A stretch of DNA of 51,672 bases from Chloroflexota bacterium (lineage in GTDB: Bacteria; Chloroflexota; Anaerolineae; Anaerolineales; Villigracilaceae). Shown piece by piece: positions 33,972 to 42,266 of the stretch (positions are counted from its first letter, which is position 1; every line of letters starts with the position of its first letter). The position numbers and the translations under genes were made by a program. The stretch covers positions 1 through 51,672 of the forward strand of contig SXKT01000040.1 in assembly GCA_005778035.1 (NCBI GenBank). The letters are read 5' to 3'. Below the pieces are notes generated by a model. The model did not search any database and was not told the origin of the DNA. It saw nothing but the letters and a program-made list of their open reading frames with translations.

Positions 33972-34606
33972 TATCGCGCGGCGATCTTTCGATAACTAAT
34001 ACTGGCGACCAAAATGGCCGAAAAAAAGGTGAGCAAAATGAGGGTTACAAAATAAAAAATGAGTACATAATTTCCAGAATTGAATATTGGCGAAGGCGGC
34101 GGGTGCATTACGTTTGCGGCATTCGCAAACAATACCCTTAAGAAAACAATATAGGCAATATTTCCGAGTGCTGCCAAAACACTATGATTCATGATCCACA
34201 AACCTGCTTGCAACAGCAAACCCACTACCGCAAAGGTCAATGCTAATCTAAAACGCGGTTCCGCCAAAAACAAACCATTCCAGTTCGATTGCATCGCCAA
34301 CATCGACAACGGAAGATAGCTGATCCAGTAGATCAAACCAGTGATCCCAAGCGCCTGTGACCAAGCGTGCAAATCCGCTGCCTTGGATAACAACCCTGTA
34401 TATGGGGCGATCAGGGCACCTACAGCAACAACGCCAGCCAACATAAACGCCAGTTCCGCTGCCAATACCCAAGCCCCATGCAGGTATACCAATTTTACGT
34501 TGCGTCCAAGATCTTTTTCTTCTGGCCCCAACAAGCTGAGCACCACGATCAAAAGGATGGTAACTACCAACAATATGTTTGTGTTTTCAAAAATCTTCTT
34601 CACCAT
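33971..34606 (-). CDS. six-TM membrane protein of unknown function
   Basis: The 211-residue protein has six hydrophobic segments at about residues 10-27, 48-70, 83-105, 120-140, 146-165 and 180-205. The stretch VKLVYLHGAWVLAAELAF recalls the beginning of CcmC-type heme-handling proteins, but the tryptophan-rich WWD motif is absent, so I do not call it a cytochrome maturation protein. GAGGTGAA precedes the ATG. It is the first gene of the minus-strand run and overlaps the MFS gene, which suggests the two proteins act together. A divergent small membrane protein gene begins 108 bases away. Confidence 0.6.
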   Translation of the reverse strand: MVKKIFENTNILLVVTILLIVVLSLLGPEEKDLGRNVKLVYLHGAWVLAAELAFMLAGVVAVGALIAPYTGLLSKAADLHAWSQALGITGLIYWISYLPLSMLAMQSNWNGLFLAEPRFRLALTFAVVGLLLQAGLWIMNHSVLAALGNIAYIVFLRVLFANAANVMHPPPSPIFNSGNYVLIFYFVTLILLTFFSAILVASISYRKIAAR

Positions 34607-34714
34607 TTCACCTCATTCAGAATGACGTTTATAAAGTCTTTAATCGTTCCTCACAAAATCCTCACAATTTACTATGCCTCAAATGATACTATTTGCGCAT
34701 AAAGGAGTAATAAA

Positions 34715-35107
34715 ATGAAAAATAAATGGATTTGGATCATCCTTGCTGTCATTTTGGTTTTCTTGGTTGGTGCTGTAGCTTTATGGTTCGTTGGCCACAA
34801 TTATATGGCCTTTCAGATGGGGCAACCTGGCGATTTTTCCCAATTCCAACAACGGCCATTTATGGGCAACAATAATTTCCATCGTGGAATGCAAGGTTTC
34901 TCACGGCCAGGATCTTTCGGCTTTTTTGGCATCGGAATGTTCTCGCTTATGTTTGTTTTCAAACTAATTCCCTGGGCCCTGCTGGGGTTGCTATTTTGGG
35001 GAGTATATTCTCTGGGCAAACAGGCTGGCCAAAGAAATAACCCAGTAGCCAACAACGCTGCCCAGGCATCCGTTGAACCTGCATCAGCAGACACCGCCAA
35101 AGAATAG
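34715..35107 (+). CDS. small two-TM membrane protein, unknown function
   Basis: The 130-residue protein has a hydrophobic N-terminal segment (residues 5-27), a Gln/Phe/Gly/Asn-rich loop (about 30-68), a second hydrophobic segment (about 69-95) and a polar Ala/Asn/Pro-rich tail. No family is recognised. AAGGAG precedes the ATG at good spacing, and a strong terminator follows the stop, so this is very probably a real gene of its own. The loop composition recalls low-complexity linkers, not a catalytic domain. Confidence 0.7.
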   Translation: MKNKWIWIILAVILVFLVGAVALWFVGHNYMAFQMGQPGDFSQFQQRPFMGNNNFHRGMQGFSRPGSFGFFGIGMFSLMFVFKLIPWALLGLLFWGVYSLGKQAGQRNNPVANNAAQASVEPASADTAKE

Positions 35108-35125
35108 CCAAGCAATGTTTCATTC

Positions 35126-35160
35126 AAACGCCCTGAGATTGTGTTTCAGGGCGTTTTTTT
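35126..35160 (+). terminator. rho-independent terminator after the small membrane protein gene
   Basis: AAACGCCCTGA (35126-35136) pairs with TCAGGGCGTTT (35146-35156), followed by T to 35160. It may also serve the convergent ettA gene. Confidence 0.9.
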
Positions 35161-35161
35161 G

Positions 35162-36838
35162 TTATCTTTTCAAGGTTCGGTATTGTACCCGTTTCGGCAC
35201 ATCCACCGACTTTCCATACCTTTCATGGTAATCTTTTTCGTAATCAGACCAATTCCCCAAAAATAATCTTGCCGAGCTGTCTCCCTCGAATGCCAAGATG
35301 TGGGTGCAAATACGGTCTAAAAACCAGCGGTCATGGCTAACAACGATCCCACATCCGGCAAATTCTTCCAGTGCTTCTTCAAGGGCCCGCAGGGTATTGA
35401 TATCCAGATCATTGGTCGGTTCGTCCAATAAGATCACGTTCGCCCCTTCCTTGATGGACTTTGCCAAATGCACACGGTTACGTTCCCCGCCAGAGAGCAT
35501 CTTGATCTGCTTTTGTTGGTCTACTCCCTGAAAATTAAATGATGAACAGTATCCTCGTGAATTGATCTTACGGTTCCCCAACTCCAAAAATTCAGCACCG
35601 CCAGAGATCTCTTCATACACAGTTTTTTCAGGATCCAGGCTTCTGCTTTGGTCTGCGTATACCATTTGCACGGTTTCGCCGATCCGTATCTCGCCTGCGT
35701 CGGGCTTTTCTACCCCGGTGATCATTTTTAGCAATGTGGTTTTACCAGCACCATTTGGGCCAACAATGCCAACTATTGACCCAGCAGGGATATTTGCGCT
35801 GAAATTATCAAGGATCAATCTGTCGTCAAAAGACTTGCTGATGTTCTCCAAGTCGATCACCACTGTTCCTAACCGTGGTCCGGCAGGGATATAGATCTCA
35901 AGGTCTTCTCGCACCTTCTCGTGCTCTTGGTTGAGCAGTTTTTCGTAGGCATTAACGCGTGCCTGCCCCTTGGATTGGCGTGCCTTGGGAGACATACGGA
36001 TCCATTCCAATTCGCGCTCAAGGGTTTTCTGCCGCCGCGACTCTGATTTTTCTTCCTGTCGAAGCCTTTCCCCTTTTTGCTCCAACCAAGATGAGTAGTT
36101 GCCTTTCCACGGAATGCCATACCCGCGGTCCAATTCCAAGATCCAGCCAGCAACATTATCCAAAAAGTAGCGATCATGTGTTACCGCGATCACTGTCCCT
36201 TTGTATTCCCGCAGGTGATGTTCCAACCATGCTACCGACTCGGCATCCAGGTGGTTGGTGGGTTCATCCAGCAGCAAGATATCCGGCTCGGTCAGTAGCA
36301 AGCGGGTCAGCGCCACACGCCTGCGTTCGCCACCCGAACAGATCTTGATAGGAGTATCAGCCGCCGGACAACGCATCGCTTCCATGGCCACCCCCAGATG
36401 AGATTCCAGGTTCCAGGCATCCACTTTATCAAGGGCATCTTGAAGCTTGCCTTGTTCTTCGATCAGTGCGTCAAAATCAGCATCCGGTTCCGCAAATTTG
36501 GCATTTACTTCATCAAAGCGGGCAAGCATTTCCACGATCGGTTGCACAGCCTCCTTGATGATCTCCATTACGGTTTTGGTATCATCCAACGTTGGCTCTT
36601 GCTCCAGCAAGCCAACAGAATATCCTTTGGAGATGGAGATCTCACCGATATAGTCCGTATCAACCCCCGCCATTATACGTAACAAGGTAGACTTTCCCGC
36701 CCCGTTTAGGCCCAACACGCCGATCTTGGCACCGTAATAAAAACCCAGCGATATATCCCTGAGTACTTGTTTGTTATTGGGTTGGACCACTTTGCCAACC
36801 TTGTTCATCGAATAGATCACCTGAGTATCAGACGGCAT
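35162..36838 (-). CDS. ettA: energy-dependent translational throttle protein EttA (ABC-F)
   Basis: The 558-residue ABC-F ATPase has two nucleotide-binding domains: Walker A GLNGAGKST and GPNGAGKTT, signatures CSGGERRRVAL and LSGGERNRVHLA. The arm and linker are of the EttA type (LEWIRMSPKARQSKGQAR), and the diagnostic stretch SFNFQGVDQQKQIKMLSGG is present. EttA binds the ribosomal E site and links translation start to the ATP/ADP ratio. It has no membrane domain. It is convergent with the small membrane protein gene and 44 bases downstream of the alkyltransferase-like gene. AAGGA is about 13 bases before the ATG, rather distant. Confidence 0.95.
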   Translation of the reverse strand: MPSDTQVIYSMNKVGKVVQPNNKQVLRDISLGFYYGAKIGVLGLNGAGKSTLLRIMAGVDTDYIGEISISKGYSVGLLEQEPTLDDTKTVMEIIKEAVQPIVEMLARFDEVNAKFAEPDADFDALIEEQGKLQDALDKVDAWNLESHLGVAMEAMRCPAADTPIKICSGGERRRVALTRLLLTEPDILLLDEPTNHLDAESVAWLEHHLREYKGTVIAVTHDRYFLDNVAGWILELDRGYGIPWKGNYSSWLEQKGERLRQEEKSESRRQKTLERELEWIRMSPKARQSKGQARVNAYEKLLNQEHEKVREDLEIYIPAGPRLGTVVIDLENISKSFDDRLILDNFSANIPAGSIVGIVGPNGAGKTTLLKMITGVEKPDAGEIRIGETVQMVYADQSRSLDPEKTVYEEISGGAEFLELGNRKINSRGYCSSFNFQGVDQQKQIKMLSGGERNRVHLAKSIKEGANVILLDEPTNDLDINTLRALEEALEEFAGCGIVVSHDRWFLDRICTHILAFEGDSSARLFLGNWSDYEKDYHERYGKSVDVPKRVQYRTLKR

Positions 36839-36882
36839 GTCGTTGTTCTGTTCCTTTGTTTTTCAAATGTTGTGGCGGGTAA

Positions 36883-37236
36883 TTACTGGCCATCCCAACC
36901 ATAAACGCGCAGGTCAATTGCTCCGTTGGGTTTGAATTTTACACCGTCTGCAACCAATAATTCCTGTTGTTTTTGGGCGCCTGGCCGTGGACTTACCCTC
37001 CCTTGCGAATTGACAACCCTGTGCCACGGTAAATTATCAGGGCAGTTCGCCATCGCACCCCCTACCCAACGCGCTGAAAGAATATCATACACCCGCGGGT
37101 CAATGCCAGGCGGGTAGGCCAGGAGCCGGGCCAATTGGCCGTATGTAGCCACCTTGCCAACAGGGATCCTTGCCACCAATTGGTAGACGGTTTGGTAAAA
37201 AACAGCAGCGTCGGGGGGTAAAGTAAACAGGCTCAT
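36883..37236 (-). CDS. alkyltransferase-like protein (MGMT family, Cys replaced by Trp)
   Basis: The 117-residue protein has the DNA-binding domain of O6-alkylguanine-DNA alkyltransferase (IPVGKVATYGQLARLLAYP, GGAMANCPDNLPWHRVVNSQG). The active site reads PWHRV where MGMT has PCHRV. The acceptor cysteine is replaced by tryptophan, as in the ATL proteins that flag O6-alkylguanine for nucleotide excision repair. The start at 37236 is the first ATG; a GTG at 37275 would add 13 residues. It is the last gene of the maf-PBP-rsgA-holB run. It may hand lesions to UvrA, although the UvrA paralogue in this window lacks the UvrB-binding domain. Confidence 0.9.
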   Translation of the reverse strand: MSLFTLPPDAAVFYQTVYQLVARIPVGKVATYGQLARLLAYPPGIDPRVYDILSARWVGGAMANCPDNLPWHRVVNSQGRVSPRPGAQKQQELLVADGVKFKPNGAIDLRVYGWDGQ

Positions 37237-37296
37237 CCAATATCCATCAAGCCAAGCTTCAAAAAAAATCACCACCCAATAAATGGTGAATCTTGG

Positions 37297-38394
37297 TTAT
37301 CCTTTCTGTGGAAGGTCGAGGAACAAACACTCCAAGACCATCCTTTTGTTCCCATCAGCCCTCATTTGAAACAATGCCTTTTCTATGGCACCATAACAAA
37401 GATCGGTGGCTGCAAAACCCAGTTTGTGGGAATACTGTTCAATTTGGTCAGTCTGATCAATATTGGTGATACTCGCGGTACTGCCCAAGGCCCTAATGCG
37501 CAGATCGCCGCACAGGTGCAACCAATAGAGCAACCAGCGCTCTGCCAGGCCTTCTTCCAAAGGGTCATCTTCTTCCAACCCTTCTTCGGCAAGATCCTTG
37601 GTCCCTGACTTTAATTTTTTGGCTCTGGTCTTGGCTTGTTCGCGGGCCTTCGTATCTTTTCTAACCAGTTGGTCTGCCAAATTAAAACGCTCGTGCAGTT
37701 TCAATGAAAGGACAGAAAAAAAGGTGTCAAGTGCTTCCCTTCGTTCCCGCAAGATCTCGTCGCCTTCCTTGGCCAACCTAAACGCGATACCGGGGCTTCC
37801 ATCTGCGATGTGGCTGATCAGGTCTGTGGTTTGCGGCTCTGCAGCCAAATGAACCAGATAGTCGCGCATTTCCTGCAGGCCAACTGGCCGCAATTCCAAT
37901 TTCTCGCAGCGAGACAAAACGGTAGGCAGCAAACTTTGGGGTTGTTGGGTCAACAAGATCAGCACGGCATAGGGCGGCGCTTCTTCCAGTGTTTTCAACA
38001 AAGCGTTTTGGGTGTTCCCATTTGCCAGGTCAAAATCCTGAAAGATGACCACTTTTTTTTCTGCCGCATAGGGCGTAATACGCAAAAAGGCTTCTGCTTC
38101 CCGCACTTGGTCGATCAAAATTTCACGCTTCCCAGGAATGCGCTGGATCATCTTGAGATCAAACCCTTGGCCTTGCTCTACCTTTTTACAGCTTGGGCAA
38201 ACCCCACAAGGCTCTCCTTTGATGCCGCTTTGGCAAAAAATGGCACTCGCGAACTTGAGCGCCAAAGTACGCTTGCCAACACCATCCTGGCCATGGATCA
38301 GGTACGCATGCCGTACTTTTCCACCGGCTACATGCTTTTGTATTAAAGAGACTGCCCACGCATTGCCAAAAAAAGACCAGCTTGGTCTGTTCAT
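37297..38394 (-). CDS. holB: DNA polymerase III delta' subunit
   Basis: The 365-residue AAA+ protein is a clamp-loader delta' subunit. It has a P-loop (GQDGVGKRTLAL), a small zinc module with CGVCPSCKK, and the sensor regions NALLKTLEEAPPYAVLILLT and LLPTVLSRCEKLEL. A charged insertion in the C-terminal half (Lys/Glu/Asp-rich, around residues 255-290) is unusual in composition. The start at 38394 overlaps the rsgA stop (ATGA) and gives the usual length. A longer frame reaching 38502 is not conserved in character. Confidence 0.93.
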   Translation of the reverse strand: MNRPSWSFFGNAWAVSLIQKHVAGGKVRHAYLIHGQDGVGKRTLALKFASAIFCQSGIKGEPCGVCPSCKKVEQGQGFDLKMIQRIPGKREILIDQVREAEAFLRITPYAAEKKVVIFQDFDLANGNTQNALLKTLEEAPPYAVLILLTQQPQSLLPTVLSRCEKLELRPVGLQEMRDYLVHLAAEPQTTDLISHIADGSPGIAFRLAKEGDEILRERREALDTFFSVLSLKLHERFNLADQLVRKDTKAREQAKTRAKKLKSGTKDLAEEGLEEDDPLEEGLAERWLLYWLHLCGDLRIRALGSTASITNIDQTDQIEQYSHKLGFAATDLCYGAIEKALFQMRADGNKRMVLECLFLDLPQKG

Positions 38395-39308
38395 TCCTGG
38401 CCTTCCCTTAATCGTAAGTAAGAATCGTACCTTTGGCTGCTTACCTGGCCTGTTTTTACACCATCTACCACTGCGCAGCCAGGCTCGTGGGTGTGCGAGC
38501 AATCACTAAATTTGCAGTTCTCTACCAATGGCGCAATTTCAGGGAAATATCCATCCACCTCTTCAGGATAGGTATCCCACAGCGCCAACGACTTCCACCC
38601 GGGGGTATCCGCCACCCATCCACCACCACTTAGCGGTAATAGTTGCCTAAAGTTGGTGGTGTGTTTGCCTTTTTCTGTAAAGTGGCTAATATTATCTACG
38701 CGCACACCTATCCGCGGTTCAATGGCGTTCATCAAGCTCGACTTGCCCACCCCCGATGGCCCAGCCAACGCCGACAACCTGCCGGCCATTTTCGCGCGCA
38801 ACGCTTCTATACCGGTTCCAAGCATCACCGACGTGAACAAGATCGGGTAGCCGATCCGCTCGTAATATCCATATTTTTCCCGCATCATTGCTTCATCCAC
38901 CAAATCGGCCTTGTTGAACACAATAATGGATGGTATTCTCGCTTTTTCGGCGATAACCAAAAACCTGTCCAACATCCGAACATGCGGCTCTGGTTTGGCG
39001 CAAGCAAAGACGAAGATGGCCTGGTCCGCGTTGGTCAGCAGAATTTGCCGATAATCTCCTTGTGGCCGTGGGTCTAACCGCACGATCTCATTTTTTCGCG
39101 GCATGATCTCATCGATCATGCCAGAACCATCCTCATTTCTAAAAAAACCTACCCGGTCTCCAATGGCCGCCAAATCTCCCGACCGTGGCCCTTTCCGAAA
39201 TCTGCCCCTCAATTGGCAGGTTACCATCATGGTTCCGCCATCAGGCAAGACCTCGTAAAAACCCGATTGGGCTTTAATGATCTGGCCGGTGGTCGCAGAA
39301 TTCGGCAT
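38391..39308 (-). CDS. rsgA: ribosome small-subunit-dependent GTPase A
   Basis: The 305-residue protein is a circularly permuted GTPase that checks late 30S subunit assembly. Its motifs run in permuted order: NKADLV (G4), GPSGVGKSSLMNAI (G1), the switch TTNFRQL (G2) and DTPGWKSL (G3). An N-terminal OB-fold and the C-terminal zinc site CKFSDCSHTHEPGC are present. It lies two bases after the PBP gene and overlaps holB by four bases, so it is in the same operon. Confidence 0.95.
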   Translation of the reverse strand: MPNSATTGQIIKAQSGFYEVLPDGGTMMVTCQLRGRFRKGPRSGDLAAIGDRVGFFRNEDGSGMIDEIMPRKNEIVRLDPRPQGDYRQILLTNADQAIFVFACAKPEPHVRMLDRFLVIAEKARIPSIIVFNKADLVDEAMMREKYGYYERIGYPILFTSVMLGTGIEALRAKMAGRLSALAGPSGVGKSSLMNAIEPRIGVRVDNISHFTEKGKHTTNFRQLLPLSGGGWVADTPGWKSLALWDTYPEEVDGYFPEIAPLVENCKFSDCSHTHEPGCAVVDGVKTGQVSSQRYDSYLRLREGQE

Positions 39309-39310
39309 GC

Positions 39311-41536
39311 TTATTCCGGCTTCGGTGTTTCGGTGACCAACGGGGTGGGCGTACGGGTTACCCCAATGTTAGCTTCCCACCAATATGGGCTCAGTGGCCG
39401 GCCATTAAAGTAGGCTTCAACCACGCGTTTAAATACCGGCGCCCCATATTCAGAACCTTCGCCCGAGTTTTCAATGATCACCGCAATGGCAATATCAGGG
39501 AGCGCCGGGTTGTTGGCATCTGTATACCCCGCGAACCATGCATGCGGAAGGCCAGTGTTATTTTGGGCCGTGCCCGTCTTTCCATAAACCGGGGTTTTCA
39601 GGTTGGTAAACCGATTGTAGGCCGTCCCTCTGGGGTTACGCACAACTTCCTGCATGGCTGCACGCAACGCGGCCAGGGTCTCTGGCCGAATTGGCAACAC
39701 ACCTTTGGCTTCTGGAGAAAATACCTGGTTTGTTGCCCCGCTTGCGTAAACTACTTTCTCGATCAACTGCGGACGGTATAAGGTTCCGCCATTGCCAATG
39801 GCAGCCATAAAGTTGGCCACCTGCAATGGGGTTACCAAAACATCCCCCTGGCCAATAGACTGGTTTACAGCATCCAGAGGGGTTGGCGGGTCGATGATCG
39901 CCCCAGCCGACTCCTCCACAGCGCCAATACCTGTTGGCGAGCCCAGACCAAACCCTCTGGCCATGGTAGCGATCGCGCTTACGCGCCCCTGGTTATATAG
40001 GTCCAGCCCTATGTGGTAAAAATATGGGTTGCAGCTTCGCATTAATGCGCCGGTCAGGGTCAATTCGCCAGATGGCCTGGTTGTGCCTTCACCCGTAGCC
40101 GCAAATTCTTTTTGGTACTTCTCCCAGGTCCAATCGTACAAAGTGCGGTCCGGAAGTTCATTCCATTCGTATCCACACTCATATTTGGTCTCGGTGGTAT
40201 AGGTTTCGCTTTCCAACGCCGCCGCAAAAGTGATCACCTTGAACACGGAGCCCAACGGGTATTGTCCGTTGACGGAGCGGTCCAGCAAGGGAGTGCGCGG
40301 GTCGTTCATTAATTCGCCCAGCGAATACCCACTATTGACATTATTGGGGTCGAACAGGTTGGGGTCATATTTGGGAGATGATGCCAATGCCAAGACCCGT
40401 CCGGTATCTCGTTCTACAACCGCGATGGCGCCGTTATATCCACCCAACGCGAGCTGTGCTTGCATTTGCAGATTTTTATCCAGCGTAAGCGCTATGGAAG
40501 AGGATTGGACAGGGTCGGACTTGCCCAAAGTGGATACAACCACCCCACTTGCGTCCACCAGATACAGCGAGCCTCCTGGCTTGCCTGCCAATGTCTCTTC
40601 GCCCCACCGTTCTATTCCGGTTTGGCCAACCACGGCTGAGCGCAGGTAGCCTTTTCTCAGGTAATTTTGCAATTGCTCTTGAGATATGGGCGAAACATAA
40701 CCCACCGTTTGTGGAGCGATCCCGTTTTCAAAATAATAGCGGCTGGTGTATTGGCTCATCACCACTCCACCCAGGGCAGAGAGCAAACCAAATTGCTTGT
40801 TGATCTCCTCCAGCGACGCCTCGCCCACCGGGATGTACCAATCCGTGCCTCGCTTGTCGTCATACAAGGCCTTGATCATCCCCGGATACTTGCCGGTGAG
40901 GTCTGCCAGCGTAGTGATCAACACCCCCTCGGTATCTTCCACGATCTGGTTCGGGATCACGCCGATCGCGACCACCTCGGTTTGTGAGACCAAAGGCTCC
41001 AGCTGGTTATCTAAAATAAACCCGCGCGACGGGCTGGAACTGTCCAATTGCAGCCGTAGCCCACCTTTCAGGTCGGGGAAGATCAAAGACTCATCCCACG
41101 CGATCCGCCATCCGTTATCTTCCAAAACCAATGGCAACACCACCTCGCGCTCAAAAGTTCCAAACAAGTTGGTCACGTATTCCATTTTTAGCGTCACCGA
41201 GGCACTATCGCCAACGGTCACCGGTTGGCCAACCTGAATAATTCGCAACTCCGCCAGGGTCATGGCATCGTATGCGGCAGCATATTTGGCCGAAAACTCT
41301 TCCGCGCCAAGGGTTTGTTGCACATTCGCGCTGACCAAAGAATGCAATCCGGTGTAATCCGCTGCTGCCAGCCTGGCCTGGTATTCATCCAGCGTTTGGG
41401 AGATCGGCAGTACCGATGTCACTCGCACAACCGGTGTTGGTAAATTTTGTGTGGTGGAAGGCTGATTCTGGGGCAGGGCAGCAGAACAAGCGGAAAGCGC
41501 CACGAATAGCAATATGTTGATGATGCGTTTTATCAT
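39311..41536 (-). CDS. lipoprotein class B penicillin-binding protein (MecA-like N-terminus)
   Basis: The 741-residue D,D-transpeptidase cross-links peptidoglycan. The N-terminal signal ends in the lipobox LSAC, so it is probably a lipoprotein, unlike the usual uncleaved anchor. Residues ~45-145 resemble the NTF2-like MecA/PBP3 N-terminal domain. The dimerisation domain follows (SRGFILDNQLEPL), then the transpeptidase with active-site SVFK, SCN and KTG (YGKTGTAQNN). MecA-like architecture is known in low-affinity PBPs of Firmicutes, but resistance cannot be inferred. The tail is Thr/Pro-rich. It lies in the maf-rsgA-holB run and is probably matured through the Lgt at 11676-12539. Confidence 0.92.
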   Translation of the reverse strand: MIKRIINILLFVALSACSAALPQNQPSTTQNLPTPVVRVTSVLPISQTLDEYQARLAAADYTGLHSLVSANVQQTLGAEEFSAKYAAAYDAMTLAELRIIQVGQPVTVGDSASVTLKMEYVTNLFGTFEREVVLPLVLEDNGWRIAWDESLIFPDLKGGLRLQLDSSSPSRGFILDNQLEPLVSQTEVVAIGVIPNQIVEDTEGVLITTLADLTGKYPGMIKALYDDKRGTDWYIPVGEASLEEINKQFGLLSALGGVVMSQYTSRYYFENGIAPQTVGYVSPISQEQLQNYLRKGYLRSAVVGQTGIERWGEETLAGKPGGSLYLVDASGVVVSTLGKSDPVQSSSIALTLDKNLQMQAQLALGGYNGAIAVVERDTGRVLALASSPKYDPNLFDPNNVNSGYSLGELMNDPRTPLLDRSVNGQYPLGSVFKVITFAAALESETYTTETKYECGYEWNELPDRTLYDWTWEKYQKEFAATGEGTTRPSGELTLTGALMRSCNPYFYHIGLDLYNQGRVSAIATMARGFGLGSPTGIGAVEESAGAIIDPPTPLDAVNQSIGQGDVLVTPLQVANFMAAIGNGGTLYRPQLIEKVVYASGATNQVFSPEAKGVLPIRPETLAALRAAMQEVVRNPRGTAYNRFTNLKTPVYGKTGTAQNNTGLPHAWFAGYTDANNPALPDIAIAVIIENSGEGSEYGAPVFKRVVEAYFNGRPLSPYWWEANIGVTRTPTPLVTETPKPE

Positions 41537-41545
41537 TTTCGTTAG

Positions 41546-42211
41546 TTAACCCGCCAGGTATTTTGAAAAAACAGGGCACTGGTAATCGAGGAGGTCCTGG
41601 CAACGTTCCTCCACGCCAGCCTTTAATGCCTTGCCAGTTTTGGTAAGCAGTTTTTGTACAGCGCAGATCGGAAAACCCATCACCGAGGCATAACACTGCC
41701 GCATGCCGATGACCGGCCTAAACGAGGCATTTTGAATCCCATAAGCGCCGGCCTTGTCCATGGGGTCGCCTGTCGCAATGTAGGCGTCAATTTCTTCATC
41801 CGAGTAATCGCGCATTGGCACTTCGGTTTCCACCACTTCCATGTATTCAGTAGATGTGCCGGCGACAACCACCGCCACCGCCGTATATACCTGGTGCTTG
41901 CGGTTGCGAAGGTCGATCAGCATTCTTTTGGCATCAGCCTCATCGACAGGTTTGGCCAAAATTGCGCCATCCAGCGCAACGGTGGTGTCAGAGCCCAACA
42001 CAAGCGCGCCTGCCTCGGCCCGTTCGGCAACCTTGCGGGCCTTTTGTAATGCCAATCGGCCAACATAGTCTCTTGGTTGTTCACCCGCGGTCTCTGTTTC
42101 GTCAATATCTGCGGCTTCTACATTAAATGGCAACAAGCCAAGGCCCAGCAATTGTTTGCGCCTTGGCGAGGTTGAACCCAAAACAAGTTGGGGGGGAGAT
42201 GTTATTTGCAT
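41546..42211 (-). CDS. maf: Maf-family nucleoside triphosphate pyrophosphatase
   Basis: The 221-residue protein has the Maf signature LGSTSPRRKQLL at the N-terminus, and the GSDTTVALDGAILAKP and GAYGIQ blocks. Maf proteins hydrolyse non-canonical or modified nucleoside triphosphates (dTTP/UTP or 7-methyl-GTP subtypes). The C-terminal ~25 residues extend beyond the usual family end. It is nine bases upstream of the PBP gene and appears to begin the operon down to the alkyltransferase-like gene. No ribosome binding site is obvious. Confidence 0.93.
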   Translation of the reverse strand: MQITSPPQLVLGSTSPRRKQLLGLGLLPFNVEAADIDETETAGEQPRDYVGRLALQKARKVAERAEAGALVLGSDTTVALDGAILAKPVDEADAKRMLIDLRNRKHQVYTAVAVVVAGTSTEYMEVVETEVPMRDYSDEEIDAYIATGDPMDKAGAYGIQNASFRPVIGMRQCYASVMGFPICAVQKLLTKTGKALKAGVEERCQDLLDYQCPVFSKYLAG

Positions 42212-42266
42212 GAATTAAATTCTAACATACCACAATTGGCAACCAAACAAGGCACCAATGTTGCAG

